Source of the DNA: an uncultured Methylophaga sp.
GTDB taxonomy: Bacteria > Pseudomonadota > Gammaproteobacteria > Nitrosococcales > Methylophagaceae
Reading direction: 5' to 3'
Assembly (NCBI RefSeq): GCF_947259025.1
Contig: NZ_CAMYKO010000005.1
Location: 558,001-622,000 of the forward strand
Length of the DNA stretch: 64,000 bases
Shown here: one piece after another, positions 20,332 through 32,226 of the stretch
Layout: every line of letters starts with the position of its first letter
Position numbering within the stretch: position 1 is the stretch's first letter
Position numbers and translations under genes: made by a program
The notes under the pieces: generated by a model
The model's database searches: none
What the model was told of the DNA's origin: nothing
What the model saw: the letters and a program-made list of their open reading frames with translations, nothing else

Positions 20332-21515
20332 GATAACGTCCTCCTGATTTCACCCGCTTTCATTAAGGCATAGCGGGTGGCAATGGGTCCCAGAAGCTCA
20401 TATAAAAGCGTACTGGCCAGTATGACATTGACTATCAACAGCCCCTGCTCAGCAAAAGTCGGATGGTTGAGCAAAGACAGCGCCAGACCAATGGCAATGC
20501 CGGCTTGCGGTATCAGGCCCAGCCCTATATAGCGACTCACTGCACTCGGAGCACGACACCAACGTGCAGCAAGGCGGGTACCGGCCAGTTTGCCCAGCAC
20601 ACGGGCAATGACATAAATCACAATCAGCTCTGCGCCTTGCAGAAAAACATCCAGCTCAAAATGTGCACCGGCCAGGGTGAAAAATACTAAAAATACCAGT
20701 TCTTCCAGGTATTCTATCGGCGCCAGCAAGCGCTCACCGCCGGACTTGAAGGTAGCGCGGGCAACAAAGCCCAATGCCATCGCTGTGAGCAACGGTGAAC
20801 AATGCCAGACGGCGGCCAGTCCCTGGCTCAGCAATAGAGCACTGAGCACCATGGGTAAGAAGAAGTGCGGGTTTCTGACCCGGTGTCCGAAAAATGCCAG
20901 TGCCCATCCCATCAGCGCGCCCAGTAACAGCGCGCCACCAATCTCCAGGCCAGCCATTGAAATAGCCCCAGTCAGACTGGTGCCGATCGTCCACACCATT
21001 AACAGCGAGAACAACACAATACCCAGCGCGTCATCCAACGCCACCACACCCAGCAACGTGGTCGTTAAGGGGCCACGACTGCGGTATTCATGAATCACCG
21101 CCACTGTCGCCGCCGGTGCCGTGCTGGCCGCCAGCACCGCGAGCAGGGCTGCCAGACTCAGCGCATCGGGCTCTCCATTCAGAAACAGCCATACTGCAAC
21201 AAAGACGACTAAAGCAGCACCCGCTACTTCCCCTACTGTGCAGGCAAAAATGGTTTTACCCAGCCTTTTAAGCTGATTTGCGGTGACCGATCCACCTATC
21301 AGATAAGCAATAAGGGCCAGGGCCGTATCCGTCAGCGTGCTGGTCCAGTCACCCAACTGCAGCCCCGTGACTCCCCCAAGCAGATCCTGAGACCATACCA
21401 GCCCGGCCAGCGCATAAACTGCGATGCGCGGCAGATGAAAACGGGCAGCCAACAGGCTGAATAACAGGCCGGTGACCAGTAATAATCCGAGACTGAGAAA
21501 GATGCCCTGCTGCAT
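20328..21515 (-). CDS. Cation:proton antiporter (CPA1/2-like)
   Basis: Multiple TM helices, ALDDALGIVLFSLL. Confidence 0.85.
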   Translation of the reverse strand: MQQGIFLSLGLLLVTGLLFSLLAARFHLPRIAVYALAGLVWSQDLLGGVTGLQLGDWTSTLTDTALALIAYLIGGSVTANQLKRLGKTIFACTVGEVAGAALVVFVAVWLFLNGEPDALSLAALLAVLAASTAPAATVAVIHEYRSRGPLTTTLLGVVALDDALGIVLFSLLMVWTIGTSLTGAISMAGLEIGGALLLGALMGWALAFFGHRVRNPHFFLPMVLSALLLSQGLAAVWHCSPLLTAMALGFVARATFKSGGERLLAPIEYLEELVFLVFFTLAGAHFELDVFLQGAELIVIYVIARVLGKLAGTRLAARWCRAPSAVSRYIGLGLIPQAGIAIGLALSLLNHPTFAEQGLLIVNVILASTLLYELLGPIATRYALMKAGEIRRTLS

Positions 21516-22321
21516 TAGGCAAACAGACGGCTGATAAAGTTACGATTCTGCCGGATCAGGTTCTGAAGCGATTTGGGCAGATTAATCCGGTAACGCATTT
21601 CCCAGTCGTCGACCTGCTGTCTGAGTAATTTGAGTTCACTGTGACTGACTGCAAAGCGGCTTGCCAGCGCAATGACATTGCCCTTGTTTTCTACCGGCAA
21701 CAGCATAGTTCTGCCATGAAAGCTCTGGTTGATCCGTTGCATGGTGGTATTAAAGCCGGGCCGGTCACTGCCCCAGAGGTTGATGCTCATAACGCCATCT
21801 TCACTCATAATGCCTACGCAGGCATCAAAGAAAGGCTGCACACCGACACTGGCGGCCATGCCGTTGTGATTGTAGGCATCTACCAGCAACAGGTCGTAGC
21901 TGATATCGGTTTCATAGAAAAGCTGGCTGACATGGAGATAGCCATCGCCGCGTGTGATGTTTAGGCGGGGCTCTTGGTCTGGCAGACCAAAAAACTGATG
22001 GGCCACGTCAATCACATCCTGACGGTATTCGACCACATCGATCTGACAACGGGGAAAGTGATGCAACAGAAACTTGACCAGCGATCCCCCGCCCAGACCC
22101 ACAATCAGCACCCGGCGCGGAACTGGGTTTAGTAACAACGCGCCCATCATGGCCTGGGTATAACTGAGATCGAGATAAGCCGGATCGCTGATGCGCATTG
22201 AACTTTGACGGGGATGAGTACCAAAATGCAAAGACCGGCTATCGCCACTGTCGACGACTTCAATGACCCCTTCATCAGACTGCGCCTGATGCACCAATCT
22301 GCCATCACCGTAAAGGCGCAT
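21515..22321 (-). CDS. Spermidine synthase-like methyltransferase-fold protein
   Basis: VLIVGLGGGSLVKFLLHHFP, DLLLVDAYNHNG. Confidence 0.8.
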   Translation of the reverse strand: MRLYGDGRLVHQAQSDEGVIEVVDSGDSRSLHFGTHPRQSSMRISDPAYLDLSYTQAMMGALLLNPVPRRVLIVGLGGGSLVKFLLHHFPRCQIDVVEYRQDVIDVAHQFFGLPDQEPRLNITRGDGYLHVSQLFYETDISYDLLLVDAYNHNGMAASVGVQPFFDACVGIMSEDGVMSINLWGSDRPGFNTTMQRINQSFHGRTMLLPVENKGNVIALASRFAVSHSELKLLRQQVDDWEMRYRINLPKSLQNLIRQNRNFISRLFA

Positions 22322-23199
22322 CAGTTAGAATCCTTAGTCACAAAATGTTTGCTAGCCCAGCCACGCAGATAAGCCAGCACCCGGTTTTCAAAGCCTGCAA
22401 AGTGATAGCCGGCGCCCGTCATCAGACGCTGGTCATATGCAGGATGCTGACTTTGTTTCATCAATTTTTTGCGTTTGATGGCCTCAAGGTTTTTGTCGCC
22501 CGCTGGTACAGCGTCAATATCCAGCAACGGGCTGATTTCCGGTGCTGCTGCCAGCGTGCTGGCAGGCGCGATCCAGACCAGACCACGCGGTGCTTGCATC
22601 TGGCTGACAGCCACATTGGTCAGTGTGGCACCTTCACCAATCGTAATCAGCACTGTGGGACCCGGCTGCTGGGCATTGAGATAGGCTAGAGCCGCGCCCA
22701 CCCTGGCCGTGTTGTCATTGTCAGGCTGTGCTGTATCGGTAACGGCGTCATTGTCTGCCGAAGGTTCTTGCTCAGCCTCAGTGGCACCGTCTTGCTCAGT
22801 GTTAGTGGCTGAGACAGCCTGTGTGGATAAAAACAGTTGCGGTGATGAGGGATAGGTCAGTGCCACTGTCATTGTCGACCAGCCCGAGTCGGCCAGTCCA
22901 GTGCGCAGAGTACGCACCAGACCATGACTGTCGATACCCTGCTCGGCATCATGCAGGATCAGAATCTTGCCATGATCCACGCCCTGTCGACCGGCGAGAA
23001 AAGTAGCATCCACCTCGTCATCGGCCACCGGTAAGCGCATAAAGCCCTCAACATGGCCGCTTTGCTGAATTAACCCCTTTGCGTCATCCGCCGAGCTTTC
23101 AGTCTCGTCAGCAGCTTGAACATAACTGACCAATATCAACAGCATCGCCGCGACAGCGGTTTTCCCGACTATTTGCAAACTGTGCACCATATCATTCAT
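22321..23199 (-). CDS. DUF3530-type exported alpha/beta-hydrolase-like protein
   Basis: KILILHDAEQGIDSHGLVRTLRTGLADSGWSTMTVALT. Confidence 0.65.
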   Translation of the reverse strand: MNDMVHSLQIVGKTAVAAMLLILVSYVQAADETESSADDAKGLIQQSGHVEGFMRLPVADDEVDATFLAGRQGVDHGKILILHDAEQGIDSHGLVRTLRTGLADSGWSTMTVALTYPSSPQLFLSTQAVSATNTEQDGATEAEQEPSADNDAVTDTAQPDNDNTARVGAALAYLNAQQPGPTVLITIGEGATLTNVAVSQMQAPRGLVWIAPASTLAAAPEISPLLDIDAVPAGDKNLEAIKRKKLMKQSQHPAYDQRLMTGAGYHFAGFENRVLAYLRGWASKHFVTKDSN

Positions 23200-23316
23200 A
23201 TTGCTGGCCCAAGTATAATCTTCACGAGATCATTTCAAAAGCTGAAAAATGCGACCTGATACGGTAAAGTACCGGGTTTAAGCAGAATTTCTAAATCGAT
23301 TTTAAGAGAGAACAAC

Positions 23317-24009
23317 ATGGCTGAATTTAAAATTGCTCCGTCTATTCTGTCTGCAGACTTTGCCCGTCTGGGTGAAGAAGTTGACAACGTGCTGGCCTCA
23401 GGTGCCGATATCGTTCACTTTGACGTGATGGATAACCACTATGTCCCCAACCTGACTATTGGCCCGCTGGTCTGTGATGCGCTGCGTAAGCATGGCGTCA
23501 CCCACGAAATTGACGTGCACCTGATGGTTAAGCCGGTTGACCGTATTATTCCCGACTTTGCCAAAGCCGGTGCTTCATTCATCACTTTCCACCCGGAAGC
23601 CTCTGATCACATTGACCGCAGCCTGCAACTGGTCAAAGGCGAAGGCTGTAAAACCGGTCTGGTATTCAACCCGGCAACACCGCTGTCGCTGGCAGAGCAC
23701 GTGCTGGACAAAGTTGACCGTATCCTGCTGATGTCAGTGAACCCCGGTTTCGGTGGTCAGAAATTCATTCCGCACACGCTGGATAAACTGCAACAGGCAC
23801 GCAAGATGATTGACGAAAGCGGCTATGACATCGATCTGGAAATCGATGGCGGCGTCAACGTCAACAATATCCGCGAAATCGCCGAAGCCGGCGCCCGCAC
23901 TTTCGTGGCCGGTTCTGCTGTATTCGGTGCTGCCAAAGACAGCGACCCGAACCAGTACGAAACAGTTATTGCTGCGCTGCGCGAAGAGTTGGCCAAAGCC
24001 AACATCTAA
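23317..24009 (+). CDS. rpe: Ribulose-phosphate 3-epimerase
   Basis: [34 protein letters not shown]. Confidence 0.97.
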   Translation: MAEFKIAPSILSADFARLGEEVDNVLASGADIVHFDVMDNHYVPNLTIGPLVCDALRKHGVTHEIDVHLMVKPVDRIIPDFAKAGASFITFHPEASDHIDRSLQLVKGEGCKTGLVFNPATPLSLAEHVLDKVDRILLMSVNPGFGGQKFIPHTLDKLQQARKMIDESGYDIDLEIDGGVNVNNIREIAEAGARTFVAGSAVFGAAKDSDPNQYETVIAALREELAKANI

Positions 24010-24018
24010 GCTATATCG

Positions 24019-24693
24019 ATGGCGCTGCCCCACCACGAGGTCGTGCTGATCGATCTGGACGGCACGCTGGTTGACAGCGTGCCGGATCTGGCGTGGTGTA
24101 CCAATCGTATGCTGGAACAAATGGGGCAGCCACCATGTGGAGAAAGCCAGGTCAGAAACTGGGTGGGCAATGGTGTTGAAAAATTGCTCAAACGTGCTTT
24201 GACCGGTGACATGGATGGCGAACCGGACGATGCACGCTATGAACAGGCATTCCCGCTGTTCATGGACCTGTATCGTAATAACAGTTGCCAGCGCAGTGAG
24301 TTGTATCCCGGTGTAATTAAAGGACTCGACTGGTTGCAGTCAGAAAATATTCATCTGGGCTGTGTGACCAACAAACCTGAGGCATTTACGCTGCCGATGC
24401 TGCAGACACTGCAAATCCGGGATTATTTTGAGATAGTGATCAGCGGCGATACGCTGCCGCAGAAAAAGCCCGACCCGGCACCGCTGTTACAAGGTGCCGC
24501 CTATTTTAGCGTCAGTGCTGACAAAGCGCTGATGATTGGCGACTCGGAAAGTGATGTAAAAGCTGCACGTGGCGCCGGATTTCGCATAGTATGCATGAGC
24601 TACGGCTACAACCACGGCACCGATATCCGCAGTGCCGAACCGGATGCCGTGATTGACAGTTTCGCCGAGTTGGAAGGCTTATTTAACGAATAA
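24019..24693 (+). CDS. gph: Phosphoglycolate phosphatase
   Basis: [19 protein letters not shown] motif, linked to rpe and trpE. Confidence 0.93.
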   Translation: MALPHHEVVLIDLDGTLVDSVPDLAWCTNRMLEQMGQPPCGESQVRNWVGNGVEKLLKRALTGDMDGEPDDARYEQAFPLFMDLYRNNSCQRSELYPGVIKGLDWLQSENIHLGCVTNKPEAFTLPMLQTLQIRDYFEIVISGDTLPQKKPDPAPLLQGAAYFSVSADKALMIGDSESDVKAARGAGFRIVCMSYGYNHGTDIRSAEPDAVIDSFAELEGLFNE

Positions 24694-24695
24694 CA

Positions 24696-26192
24696 ATGAA
24701 ACAGGGACAATTCGAACAACTGGCCGCTGATGGCTATAACCGCATTCCGCTGGCCAGGGAGGTCCTGGCTGATCTGGACACCCCGCTCAGTACCTACCTG
24801 AAGCTGGCTGATGCCCCCTATTCCTACTTGTTTGAGTCGGTTCAGGGCGGCGAGAAATGGGGCCGTTATTCAATCATCGGCCTGCCCTGTGACACCGTGG
24901 TTCGTGTTCATGGCTTTGATATCACCGTCGAACACCAGGGCCAAATCACAGAAAGCGATTACAGCGAAGATCCACTGGCCTGGGTAGAACGTTTCCAGCA
25001 ACGCTTCAAAGTGCCGGAAATGGCGGATTTACCCAAGTTCAACGGTGGCCTGGTCGGTTACTTCGGTTATGACACGGTGCGTTATGTTGAGACACGTCTG
25101 GGTGAAGCGCCGGCTTCTGACCCTCTGGGCTGTCCCGATATCATGCTCATGGTGTCCGATGAACTGGTGGTCTTTGATAACCTCAGTGGGCGTCTGTTTT
25201 TCATCGTGCACGCCGACCCGGCACAGGACAATGCCTATCAGCGCGGTCAGGCAAGACTTGATGAACTGGTTGAGACCCTGCGCAACACCACGCCCAAATT
25301 CCAGCAGAAAGGCGAGCGTCGCCGCGTCAATGAAGATGACTTTGTCTCGGGCTTCACCCATGACGGCTTTGTCGACGCGGTAGATAAAGCCAAAAAGTAC
25401 ATTAACGATGGCGACATCATGCAGGTCGTTTTATCGCAGCGGCTGTCGATTCCGTTTGCTGCCCAGCCGGTGGATATGTACCGAGCACTGCGCACACTGA
25501 ACCCGTCGCCCTATATGTACTATCTGAATCTCAAGGATTTCCATGTGGTGGGTTCATCCCCGGAAATTCTGGTGCGTATGGAAGACCAGGAAGTCACGGT
25601 CAGGCCGATTGCCGGTACCCGTCGCCGCGGCAAAACTGAAGATGAGGATATCGCCTTCGAGCAAGAGCTGCTGGCGGATCCTAAAGAACTGGCCGAACAT
25701 CTTATGCTGATTGATCTGGGCCGTAATGATATCGGCCGCGTCAGCCAGACCGGTACTGTGGAACTGACCGACAAAATGGTGATCGAACGTTATTCCCATG
25801 TGATGCATATCGTCTCCAACGTCACCGGCAAAGTGCTCGAGGATATGTCTGCGCTGGATGCGCTGCGAGCCACCTTCCCCGCCGGTACAGTCAGCGGTGC
25901 GCCCAAGGTCCGGGCCATGGAAATCATTGATGAATTCGAGCCGGTCAAGCGTGGTGTGTATGCCGGTGCTGTGGGTTACCTGTCATGGTCGGGCAATATG
26001 GACACGGCGATCGCGATTCGTACCGCTGTGATTAAAGATGAAACGCTGCATATCCAGGCCGGTGCCGGTATCGTTTATGATTCCGTCCCTGAGCTGGAAT
26101 GGAAAGAAACCATGAATAAGGCAAGAGCCATTTTCAAAGCTGTTGCCATGGCAGAAGCGGGGCTGGAAGCCGACCCGCATCTGGCGCACTGA
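24696..26192 (+). CDS. trpE: Anthranilate synthase component I
   Basis: [32 protein letters not shown]. Confidence 0.97.
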   Translation: MKQGQFEQLAADGYNRIPLAREVLADLDTPLSTYLKLADAPYSYLFESVQGGEKWGRYSIIGLPCDTVVRVHGFDITVEHQGQITESDYSEDPLAWVERFQQRFKVPEMADLPKFNGGLVGYFGYDTVRYVETRLGEAPASDPLGCPDIMLMVSDELVVFDNLSGRLFFIVHADPAQDNAYQRGQARLDELVETLRNTTPKFQQKGERRRVNEDDFVSGFTHDGFVDAVDKAKKYINDGDIMQVVLSQRLSIPFAAQPVDMYRALRTLNPSPYMYYLNLKDFHVVGSSPEILVRMEDQEVTVRPIAGTRRRGKTEDEDIAFEQELLADPKELAEHLMLIDLGRNDIGRVSQTGTVELTDKMVIERYSHVMHIVSNVTGKVLEDMSALDALRATFPAGTVSGAPKVRAMEIIDEFEPVKRGVYAGAVGYLSWSGNMDTAIAIRTAVIKDETLHIQAGAGIVYDSVPELEWKETMNKARAIFKAVAMAEAGLEADPHLAH

Positions 26193-26205
26193 GCCGGGAA
26201 CACTT

Positions 26206-26784
26206 ATGCTGTTAATGATCGACAATTACGATTCTTTCACCTACAACCTGGTGCAGTACTTTGGTGAGCTGGGTGAAGAGGTCGTCGTACACCGCAACGA
26301 TAAAATTTCCATCGCCGATATCGAGGCACTGAATCCGGATAAAATCGTACTTTCACCCGGTCCCTGCACGCCCAATGAAGCCGGTATATCAATGGAAGTC
26401 ATCAAGCACTTTGCTGGCAAGAAGCCCTTACTGGGGGTATGCCTGGGTCATCAGGCTATTGGGCAGGTGTTTGGTGGTAAAATCGTGCATGCGCGAGAAA
26501 TCATGCATGGCAAGACCTCTATGGTGTATCACAACAACAGCAGTGTGTTCCGCGGCCTGAATAATCCGCTGGAAGCCACCCGCTATCACTCGCTGGTGAT
26601 TGATAAAAACACCCTGCCCGACTGTTTCAGCATCACCGCCTGGACTGAAACTGAAGACGGTGAACTGGATGAAATCATGGGCGTTGAACACAAAACCCTG
26701 CCGGTCGAGGGCGTGCAGTTTCACCCTGAATCGATCCTGACCCAGCAAGGGCACGAATTACTGAAAAACTTCCTGGAGCGTTGA
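26206..26784 (+). CDS. trpG: Anthranilate synthase component II (glutamine amidotransferase)
   Basis: [34 protein letters not shown]. Confidence 0.95.
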   Translation: MLLMIDNYDSFTYNLVQYFGELGEEVVVHRNDKISIADIEALNPDKIVLSPGPCTPNEAGISMEVIKHFAGKKPLLGVCLGHQAIGQVFGGKIVHAREIMHGKTSMVYHNNSSVFRGLNNPLEATRYHSLVIDKNTLPDCFSITAWTETEDGELDEIMGVEHKTLPVEGVQFHPESILTQQGHELLKNFLER

Positions 26785-26792
26785 GTCCCGTT

Positions 26793-27809
26793 ATGGATAT
26801 TCAAGCGGCATTAAAACTGGTCACCCGGCATCAGGATCTGGATCGCGATCAAATGCGTGACGTTATGAACCAGATTATGACCGGCAACGCCACGCCAGCC
26901 CAGATTGGTGGTTTTCTGATCGGCCTGAGCATGAAAGGTGAAACCGTGACTGAAATCGCGGCCGCCGCAGAAGTCATGCGCTCACTGGCTACCGCTGTGG
27001 AGATTGACGGCGACCATGTAGTCGACACCTGCGGTACCGGAGGCGATGGTGCCAGTACCTTCAATGTCTCGACTGCCAGCGCCATCGTGGTCGCCGCAGC
27101 CGGTGCTAAAGTGGCCAAACATGGTAACCGCTCAATCAGCAGCAGCTCCGGCAGTGCCGATGTGCTGGAAGCTGCAGGCGTCAACCTGGAACTGACCCCA
27201 GAACAGGTCAAACACTGCGTCGACTCGGTCGGTGTCGGCTTTATGTTCGCCCAGAAACATCATGGCGCAATGAAACACGCCATCGGCCCGCGCCGGGAAA
27301 TGGGCGTACGCACCATTTTCAACCTGCTGGGACCCTTGACCAACCCGGCCCGTGCGGCCCATCAGGTACTGGGTGTATACGACAAAAAATGGGTCAGACC
27401 CATGGCCGAAGTGCTGCAGAAACTGGGCAGTGAACATGTGCTGGTGGTGCATGCTGAAGACGGGCTGGACGAAATCAGTATCGGCGCCGAGACCCATGTT
27501 GCGGAATTAAAGAATGGGGCGATAAGCACTTACACCATCCAGCCGGAAGATTTTGCAATGAGCCGCAGTGATGTGAAGACTTTGACTGTGCAAAATGCTA
27601 ACGACAGTCTGACTATCATCAAGGGCATCTTTGACGGCAAGCCCGGACCGGCGCGCGATATCGTTGTGCTCAATGCCGGCGCCGCGATTTATGCCAGTGA
27701 TATTGCACCCAGCTTGGCAGAAGGCATCGAAATGGCAGCCGCCGCTATCGATGCCGGCGATGCCATGGATAAGCTTCATGCGCTCATCGTCAGCAGCAGA
27801 AACGGATAA
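26793..27809 (+). CDS. trpD: Anthranilate phosphoribosyltransferase
   Basis: [41 protein letters not shown]. Confidence 0.97.
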   Translation: MDIQAALKLVTRHQDLDRDQMRDVMNQIMTGNATPAQIGGFLIGLSMKGETVTEIAAAAEVMRSLATAVEIDGDHVVDTCGTGGDGASTFNVSTASAIVVAAAGAKVAKHGNRSISSSSGSADVLEAAGVNLELTPEQVKHCVDSVGVGFMFAQKHHGAMKHAIGPRREMGVRTIFNLLGPLTNPARAAHQVLGVYDKKWVRPMAEVLQKLGSEHVLVVHAEDGLDEISIGAETHVAELKNGAISTYTIQPEDFAMSRSDVKTLTVQNANDSLTIIKGIFDGKPGPARDIVVLNAGAAIYASDIAPSLAEGIEMAAAAIDAGDAMDKLHALIVSSRNG

Positions 27810-27834
27810 ATTAGTTTAAGGCCCACATCGAATC

Positions 27835-28635
27835 ATGTCTGAAAACACGCCCGATATTCTGGTTAAAATCCTCGATCGTAAAAAAGAGGAAATTACCGAG
27901 CGCAGCAAAAAAATCCCGCCCGGCATCATTCAGCAACTGGCCGAACAGGCAGATCGTCCGCGTGGCTTTGTTGAAGCCATGTCGCAAAAAATTGCCGATG
28001 GCCAGCCCGGTGTGATTGCTGAAATTAAAAAAGCTTCACCCAGCAAAGGTCTGCTTCGGGAGCATTTTGAACCGGCTGAGATCGCCGCCAGTTATGCCCG
28101 CAATGGCGCAGCCTGCCTGTCAGTGCTGACCGACCGTGACTTTTTCCAGGGTCATGAAGAATATCTGCAGCAGGCCCGGAAAGCCTGTGACCTGCCGGTG
28201 ATCCGCAAGGATTTTATTATCTCGCCCTATCAGGTGTTTGAAGCGCGCGCCATTAATGCCGACTGCATTTTGCTGATTGTCGCCGCACTCAATGATAATC
28301 AGCTTGAAGATCTGAGCCAGTTGGCTTTGCAACTGGGGATGGATGTATTGGTCGAGGTACACGATCTGGCTGAACTGGAACGCGCCCTGGTGCTTAACCT
28401 GCCACTTATTGGTATTAACAACCGTGATCTGCGCACCTTCGATACCTCGCTGGACACGACTTTGTCTTTGCTACAGCGAATTCCTGAAGGCCACATCGTA
28501 GTGACCGAAAGCGGTATACACACGCCTGAGGATGTGCAGCTGATGCGCGAAAATGATGTCCATGGTTTCCTGGTCGGTGAAGCCTTTATGCGGGCTGATG
28601 ACCCGGGTGAACAACTGCACAAGCTGTTTTTCTGA
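27835..28635 (+). CDS. trpC: Indole-3-glycerol phosphate synthase
   Basis: [30 protein letters not shown]. Confidence 0.97.
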   Translation: MSENTPDILVKILDRKKEEITERSKKIPPGIIQQLAEQADRPRGFVEAMSQKIADGQPGVIAEIKKASPSKGLLREHFEPAEIAASYARNGAACLSVLTDRDFFQGHEEYLQQARKACDLPVIRKDFIISPYQVFEARAINADCILLIVAALNDNQLEDLSQLALQLGMDVLVEVHDLAELERALVLNLPLIGINNRDLRTFDTSLDTTLSLLQRIPEGHIVVTESGIHTPEDVQLMRENDVHGFLVGEAFMRADDPGEQLHKLFF

Positions 28636-28652
28636 GCATTGATTGGAAACTC

Positions 28653-28674
28653 AGGCCGGTAAGACACCCGGCCT
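28653..28674. terminator. Convergent trpC/crp hairpin (AGGCCGG ... CCGGCCT)
   Basis: Perfect 7-bp GC-rich stem at 28653-28659/28668-28674, only a short T run. Confidence 0.55.
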
Positions 28675-28685
28675 TTCACTGAGAG

Positions 28686-29369
28686 TCAGAGTTTTTTGAT
28701 GACCGGCGTTTTCTGGCGATGAGCCTCGTCATAGATGATCACGGTTTTGCCGTGGGCCCAGACGCTGCCATCTTCCTGCAGCTCTTTCAGTACCCGGCCC
28801 ACCATTTCGCGGGAACAGCCGACCATGCGACTGATTTCCTGGCGGGTAACTTTGATTTGCGTGCCCTGCGGATGACGCATGGCATCAGGCTGGGCAGCGA
28901 GTTCGGTCAACGCGGCTTCTACACGCCCGGCAACATCAAGAAATGCCAGGTCGGTAGCCTTGCGGGTAGTTGAAAGCAGACGCGTGGCCATTTGCTCACC
29001 CAGGGTGTAAAGCAAAGTGGGATAACAGCTTTTCAGCTGGGTTTCGGCCAGGCTACGCAGTTGCTGGTAGGAGATTTCTTCGGTCCTGACATCGGTTTTA
29101 GCGCGAATGGTGACCATTCTGTCGCCTACCTCGGAAAAGAAACCGATTTCACCGATAAAGTCGCCCTTGTTCAGATAGGCAACAATCAGTTCTTCACCCT
29201 CTTCATTTTCCATGCAGACGGTGACGGAGCCTTCGCGGATATAAAACAGCGTGTCTGCGGGGTCGCCGGGACGGATGATGATATTTTTAGCAGGATAAAA
29301 TTTACTGTGACAACTGTGGAAGAAGTCTGCAAGACCTTCTTCAAGTGCTTTATGTTTGTGATATTCCAT
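28686..29369 (-). CDS. crp: Crp/Vfr-like cyclic nucleotide-binding regulator
   Basis: FIGEIGFF, ISRMVGCSREMVGRVLKELQEDG HTH. Confidence 0.85.
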   Translation of the reverse strand: MEYHKHKALEEGLADFFHSCHSKFYPAKNIIIRPGDPADTLFYIREGSVTVCMENEEGEELIVAYLNKGDFIGEIGFFSEVGDRMVTIRAKTDVRTEEISYQQLRSLAETQLKSCYPTLLYTLGEQMATRLLSTTRKATDLAFLDVAGRVEAALTELAAQPDAMRHPQGTQIKVTRQEISRMVGCSREMVGRVLKELQEDGSVWAHGKTVIIYDEAHRQKTPVIKKL

Positions 29370-29487
29370 CCATTATTCCAAATAAAAACCGGCTGCGAAT
29401 TGTAGCGTTGCCACGCTTGTTTTATCGTTGGCAATTTCACAAATATGGCAAAATTAAAGTTATTTATCAACTTCGGGAAGCATTTGA

Positions 29488-29907
29488 ATGAAAGCACGAG
29501 TGAAATGGGTTGAAGATGTGATGTTCCTGGGTGAATCAGGAACCGGTCACACAATTGTGATGGACGGTCCGGAAGAAGCCGGCGGCCATGGCACCGGCAT
29601 GCGCCCCATGGAGTTACTATTGCTGGGGATGGGCGGTTGCACAACCTTCGACGTGATTGAAATCCTCAAAAAGTCACGTCAGGATGTAAGAGACTGTGTG
29701 GTAGAAATTGACGGTGAACGCAGCGAGGAAGTGCCCAAGGTGTATACCAACATCCATGTTCACTACAAAATCACCGGCAAGAATGTGAAAGCCAACTTTG
29801 TTGAGCGGGCCATTAAAATGTCGATAGAAAAATACTGTTCGGCCACGCTAATGCTGGCTAAAACCGCCACTATCACCCACGATTACGAGATCATTGATGT
29901 CGACTGA
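29488..29907 (+). CDS. OsmC family protein
   Basis: GMRPMELLLLGMGGCTTFDVI. Confidence 0.92.
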   Translation: MKARVKWVEDVMFLGESGTGHTIVMDGPEEAGGHGTGMRPMELLLLGMGGCTTFDVIEILKKSRQDVRDCVVEIDGERSEEVPKVYTNIHVHYKITGKNVKANFVERAIKMSIEKYCSATLMLAKTATITHDYEIIDVD

Positions 29908-31537
29908 ACCCGGCCACAGCTATCGGCGTATTGAAAACAGCTACCTGGCGAGCTGGTGCCGCTTTAACCCTGAAGATGCACTGGATGCCGGCGTTGAGGA
30001 TTATGCCGGTGAGCTGACGCCCTGTGATGAGACCAGCCTGGGCATTCAACTGGTGCTCAATGAAAAGTGCCTGGCGGCGCTGGACGAAGTTGATGCAGCA
30101 AAGCTTGATGCGGATCAGCACCTCAACTACCAGGTGCTCAAGGGCTGGGCCGTTCTGGAACATCACGAATTAATGGAACATGACTGGCGTTACCGCGATC
30201 CCACCCGCTTTCTGCCCATTCATGCCCTGCATCAGCTCACTATCAGACCGCTGGAAAGTTTCAGTCAAGCCTTATTGTCACGCTTGCAGAAGATTCCGCT
30301 ACGGGTACGTGAAGCCAAGACCTATCTCAATGCAAAACCCGCCATCATCCCGCCGGTCTGGCTGCAAATGGCCACGCAGGAATGCAAAGCAGGCGTGCAT
30401 TTCTGTCATGAATTATCTTCCCACCCTCGGGTGCAGAAGGCGCTGCTCCAGCATGAGTCGATAGATGGCGCTTTGCAGGAAGCCGGCAAAGCACTGGAAG
30501 ACCTGCACCACGTTCTGCAGCGCCTGGAAGGCAAAGCCAGTGGCGACGCCGCCTGTGGCCGTGAGCATTTTGAACGCTTGCTGCAACATCGCCATTTTCT
30601 GCCGGTCAGCGCCGAGCGTCTCAAGCGTTTTGGTGAAAAACTGTTTAAACAGACTCTGCAGCAGCTTGAACAAGCCGAGACTGAATCCGGTCTGAGTCTG
30701 GCGCAGATCCGTGAGCATCACCCACGTGCGGCACAATTATTGTCGACCTATCAGCAGGAAATGCAGGCCGCCAAGGATTTTCTGAAAGAGCATGATCTGG
30801 TTACATTACCAGGCCGACAACACCTTAACGTCGTGGACACACCGGGCTTTTTGCGTCACCAGATTCCATTTGCCGCTTATCTGGACCCCAGTGTCGCCGA
30901 CCTCAGTCAGAGCGCGTTTTACTATGTGACGCCAGTGAGCAGAGATGCCGAGCTTCTGGAACATAACTATGCTGCCATCACTCAAACCAGCGTGCATGAG
31001 GCCTGGCCTGGACATCACCTGCAGTTTGTGACCGCCAACCAGTCTGATGAGGGAAGTCAGTTACTGCGGCGTCTCTATCCCTGCGCCACCCTCTATGAAG
31101 GCTGGGCACTCTACTGCGAACAGATGATGCTGGAACAAGGTTTCGAACGCTATCGAGGCCAGCAGATTGTGATGCTGCGCGACAGGCTGTGGCGTGCGCT
31201 TCGTATTATCATTGATGTCAATATTCATACCGGCGTCTGGACTTTGGAACAGGCCGCCCAGCAAATGGTCGATAAGCTCGGCTTCAGCCAAGCTCAGGCG
31301 ACGGGCGAATGTAACTGGTACAGCCAGGCACCGACCGTGCCCATGAGTTATGCCGTGGGCTGGGCATTGATTAATGCCTTGCGAGATATTATCAAACCTG
31401 CTGATGGTGAAGAGCTCAAGGCATTTCATGACAGGCTGTTGAGCTGTGGTTCGGTCGCGCTGCCACTGGTGATTGAGAACCAGTTCGGCCTCGATATCTG
31501 GCAGCGCTGCTGCCAACACGTATTTGGAGAAGATTAA
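29894..31537 (+). CDS. DUF885 family peptidase-like protein
   Basis: TSVHEAWPGHHLQF, TLYEGWALYCEQMMLEQG. Confidence 0.9.
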   Translation: MMSTEPGHSYRRIENSYLASWCRFNPEDALDAGVEDYAGELTPCDETSLGIQLVLNEKCLAALDEVDAAKLDADQHLNYQVLKGWAVLEHHELMEHDWRYRDPTRFLPIHALHQLTIRPLESFSQALLSRLQKIPLRVREAKTYLNAKPAIIPPVWLQMATQECKAGVHFCHELSSHPRVQKALLQHESIDGALQEAGKALEDLHHVLQRLEGKASGDAACGREHFERLLQHRHFLPVSAERLKRFGEKLFKQTLQQLEQAETESGLSLAQIREHHPRAAQLLSTYQQEMQAAKDFLKEHDLVTLPGRQHLNVVDTPGFLRHQIPFAAYLDPSVADLSQSAFYYVTPVSRDAELLEHNYAAITQTSVHEAWPGHHLQFVTANQSDEGSQLLRRLYPCATLYEGWALYCEQMMLEQGFERYRGQQIVMLRDRLWRALRIIIDVNIHTGVWTLEQAAQQMVDKLGFSQAQATGECNWYSQAPTVPMSYAVGWALINALRDIIKPADGEELKAFHDRLLSCGSVALPLVIENQFGLDIWQRCCQHVFGED

Positions 31538-31929
31538 TGCAAAGACCCGGTAAAACCGGCGGTATGCGCCATATTGCCCTGTTTGTGACTGATCTTGCTG
31601 GCTGCGAAAAATTTTATGTGGATCTGATGGGTATGGAGGTCGAGTGGCGGCCTGATCAGGATAATGTTTACCTGACCTCGGGCAACGATAATCTTGCCCT
31701 GCACAGGGCCGAAGTGACCCCGGCGCCGGCCGAGCAGCAAAAGCTGGATCATATCGGTTTTATTATTCCCACCATGGATGAGGTTGATGCGTGGTTTGAG
31801 TTCCTGCAAGCTCATGATGTTAATATGCGTAACGCCCCACGCACCCACCGCGACGGCGCCCGCAGCTTCTACTGTTTCGATCCGGCTGGCACCGTGGTGC
31901 AGATTATCTACCATCCACCGATTGCCTAG
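31537..31929 (+). CDS. VOC/glyoxalase superfamily protein
   Basis: MRHIALFVTDLAGCEKFYVDLMGMEVEWR. Confidence 0.88.
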   Translation: MQRPGKTGGMRHIALFVTDLAGCEKFYVDLMGMEVEWRPDQDNVYLTSGNDNLALHRAEVTPAPAEQQKLDHIGFIIPTMDEVDAWFEFLQAHDVNMRNAPRTHRDGARSFYCFDPAGTVVQIIYHPPIA

Positions 31930-31940
31930 TTTCTAATACG

Positions 31941-32222
31941 ATGAAAACCTTTATCTATAAAAGCACCAAAAAAGAAGAGCTCTATCTCTACATTGCCAAC
32001 AAGGATGATTTCTCCGACGTGCCTCAGGAACTCTATGATTCCATGGGCAAAGAGCCGGTGTTTGTGATGGAACTGGAATTAAGTGCAGAACGTCCACTGG
32101 CACGGGAAGACGTCAACTTGGTAATGCAAAACCTGGCAAATCAGGGTTTCCACGTACAGATGCCACCGCGTCCGGAAAAACTGGGCGAGTTCATGAACGC
32201 CAGGAAGCAACACCTACACTAG
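31941..32222 (+). CDS. YcgL domain protein
   Basis: FIYKSTKKEELYLYIANKDDFSDVP. Confidence 0.88.
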   Translation: MKTFIYKSTKKEELYLYIANKDDFSDVPQELYDSMGKEPVFVMELELSAERPLAREDVNLVMQNLANQGFHVQMPPRPEKLGEFMNARKQHLH

Positions 32223-32226
32223 CTAC

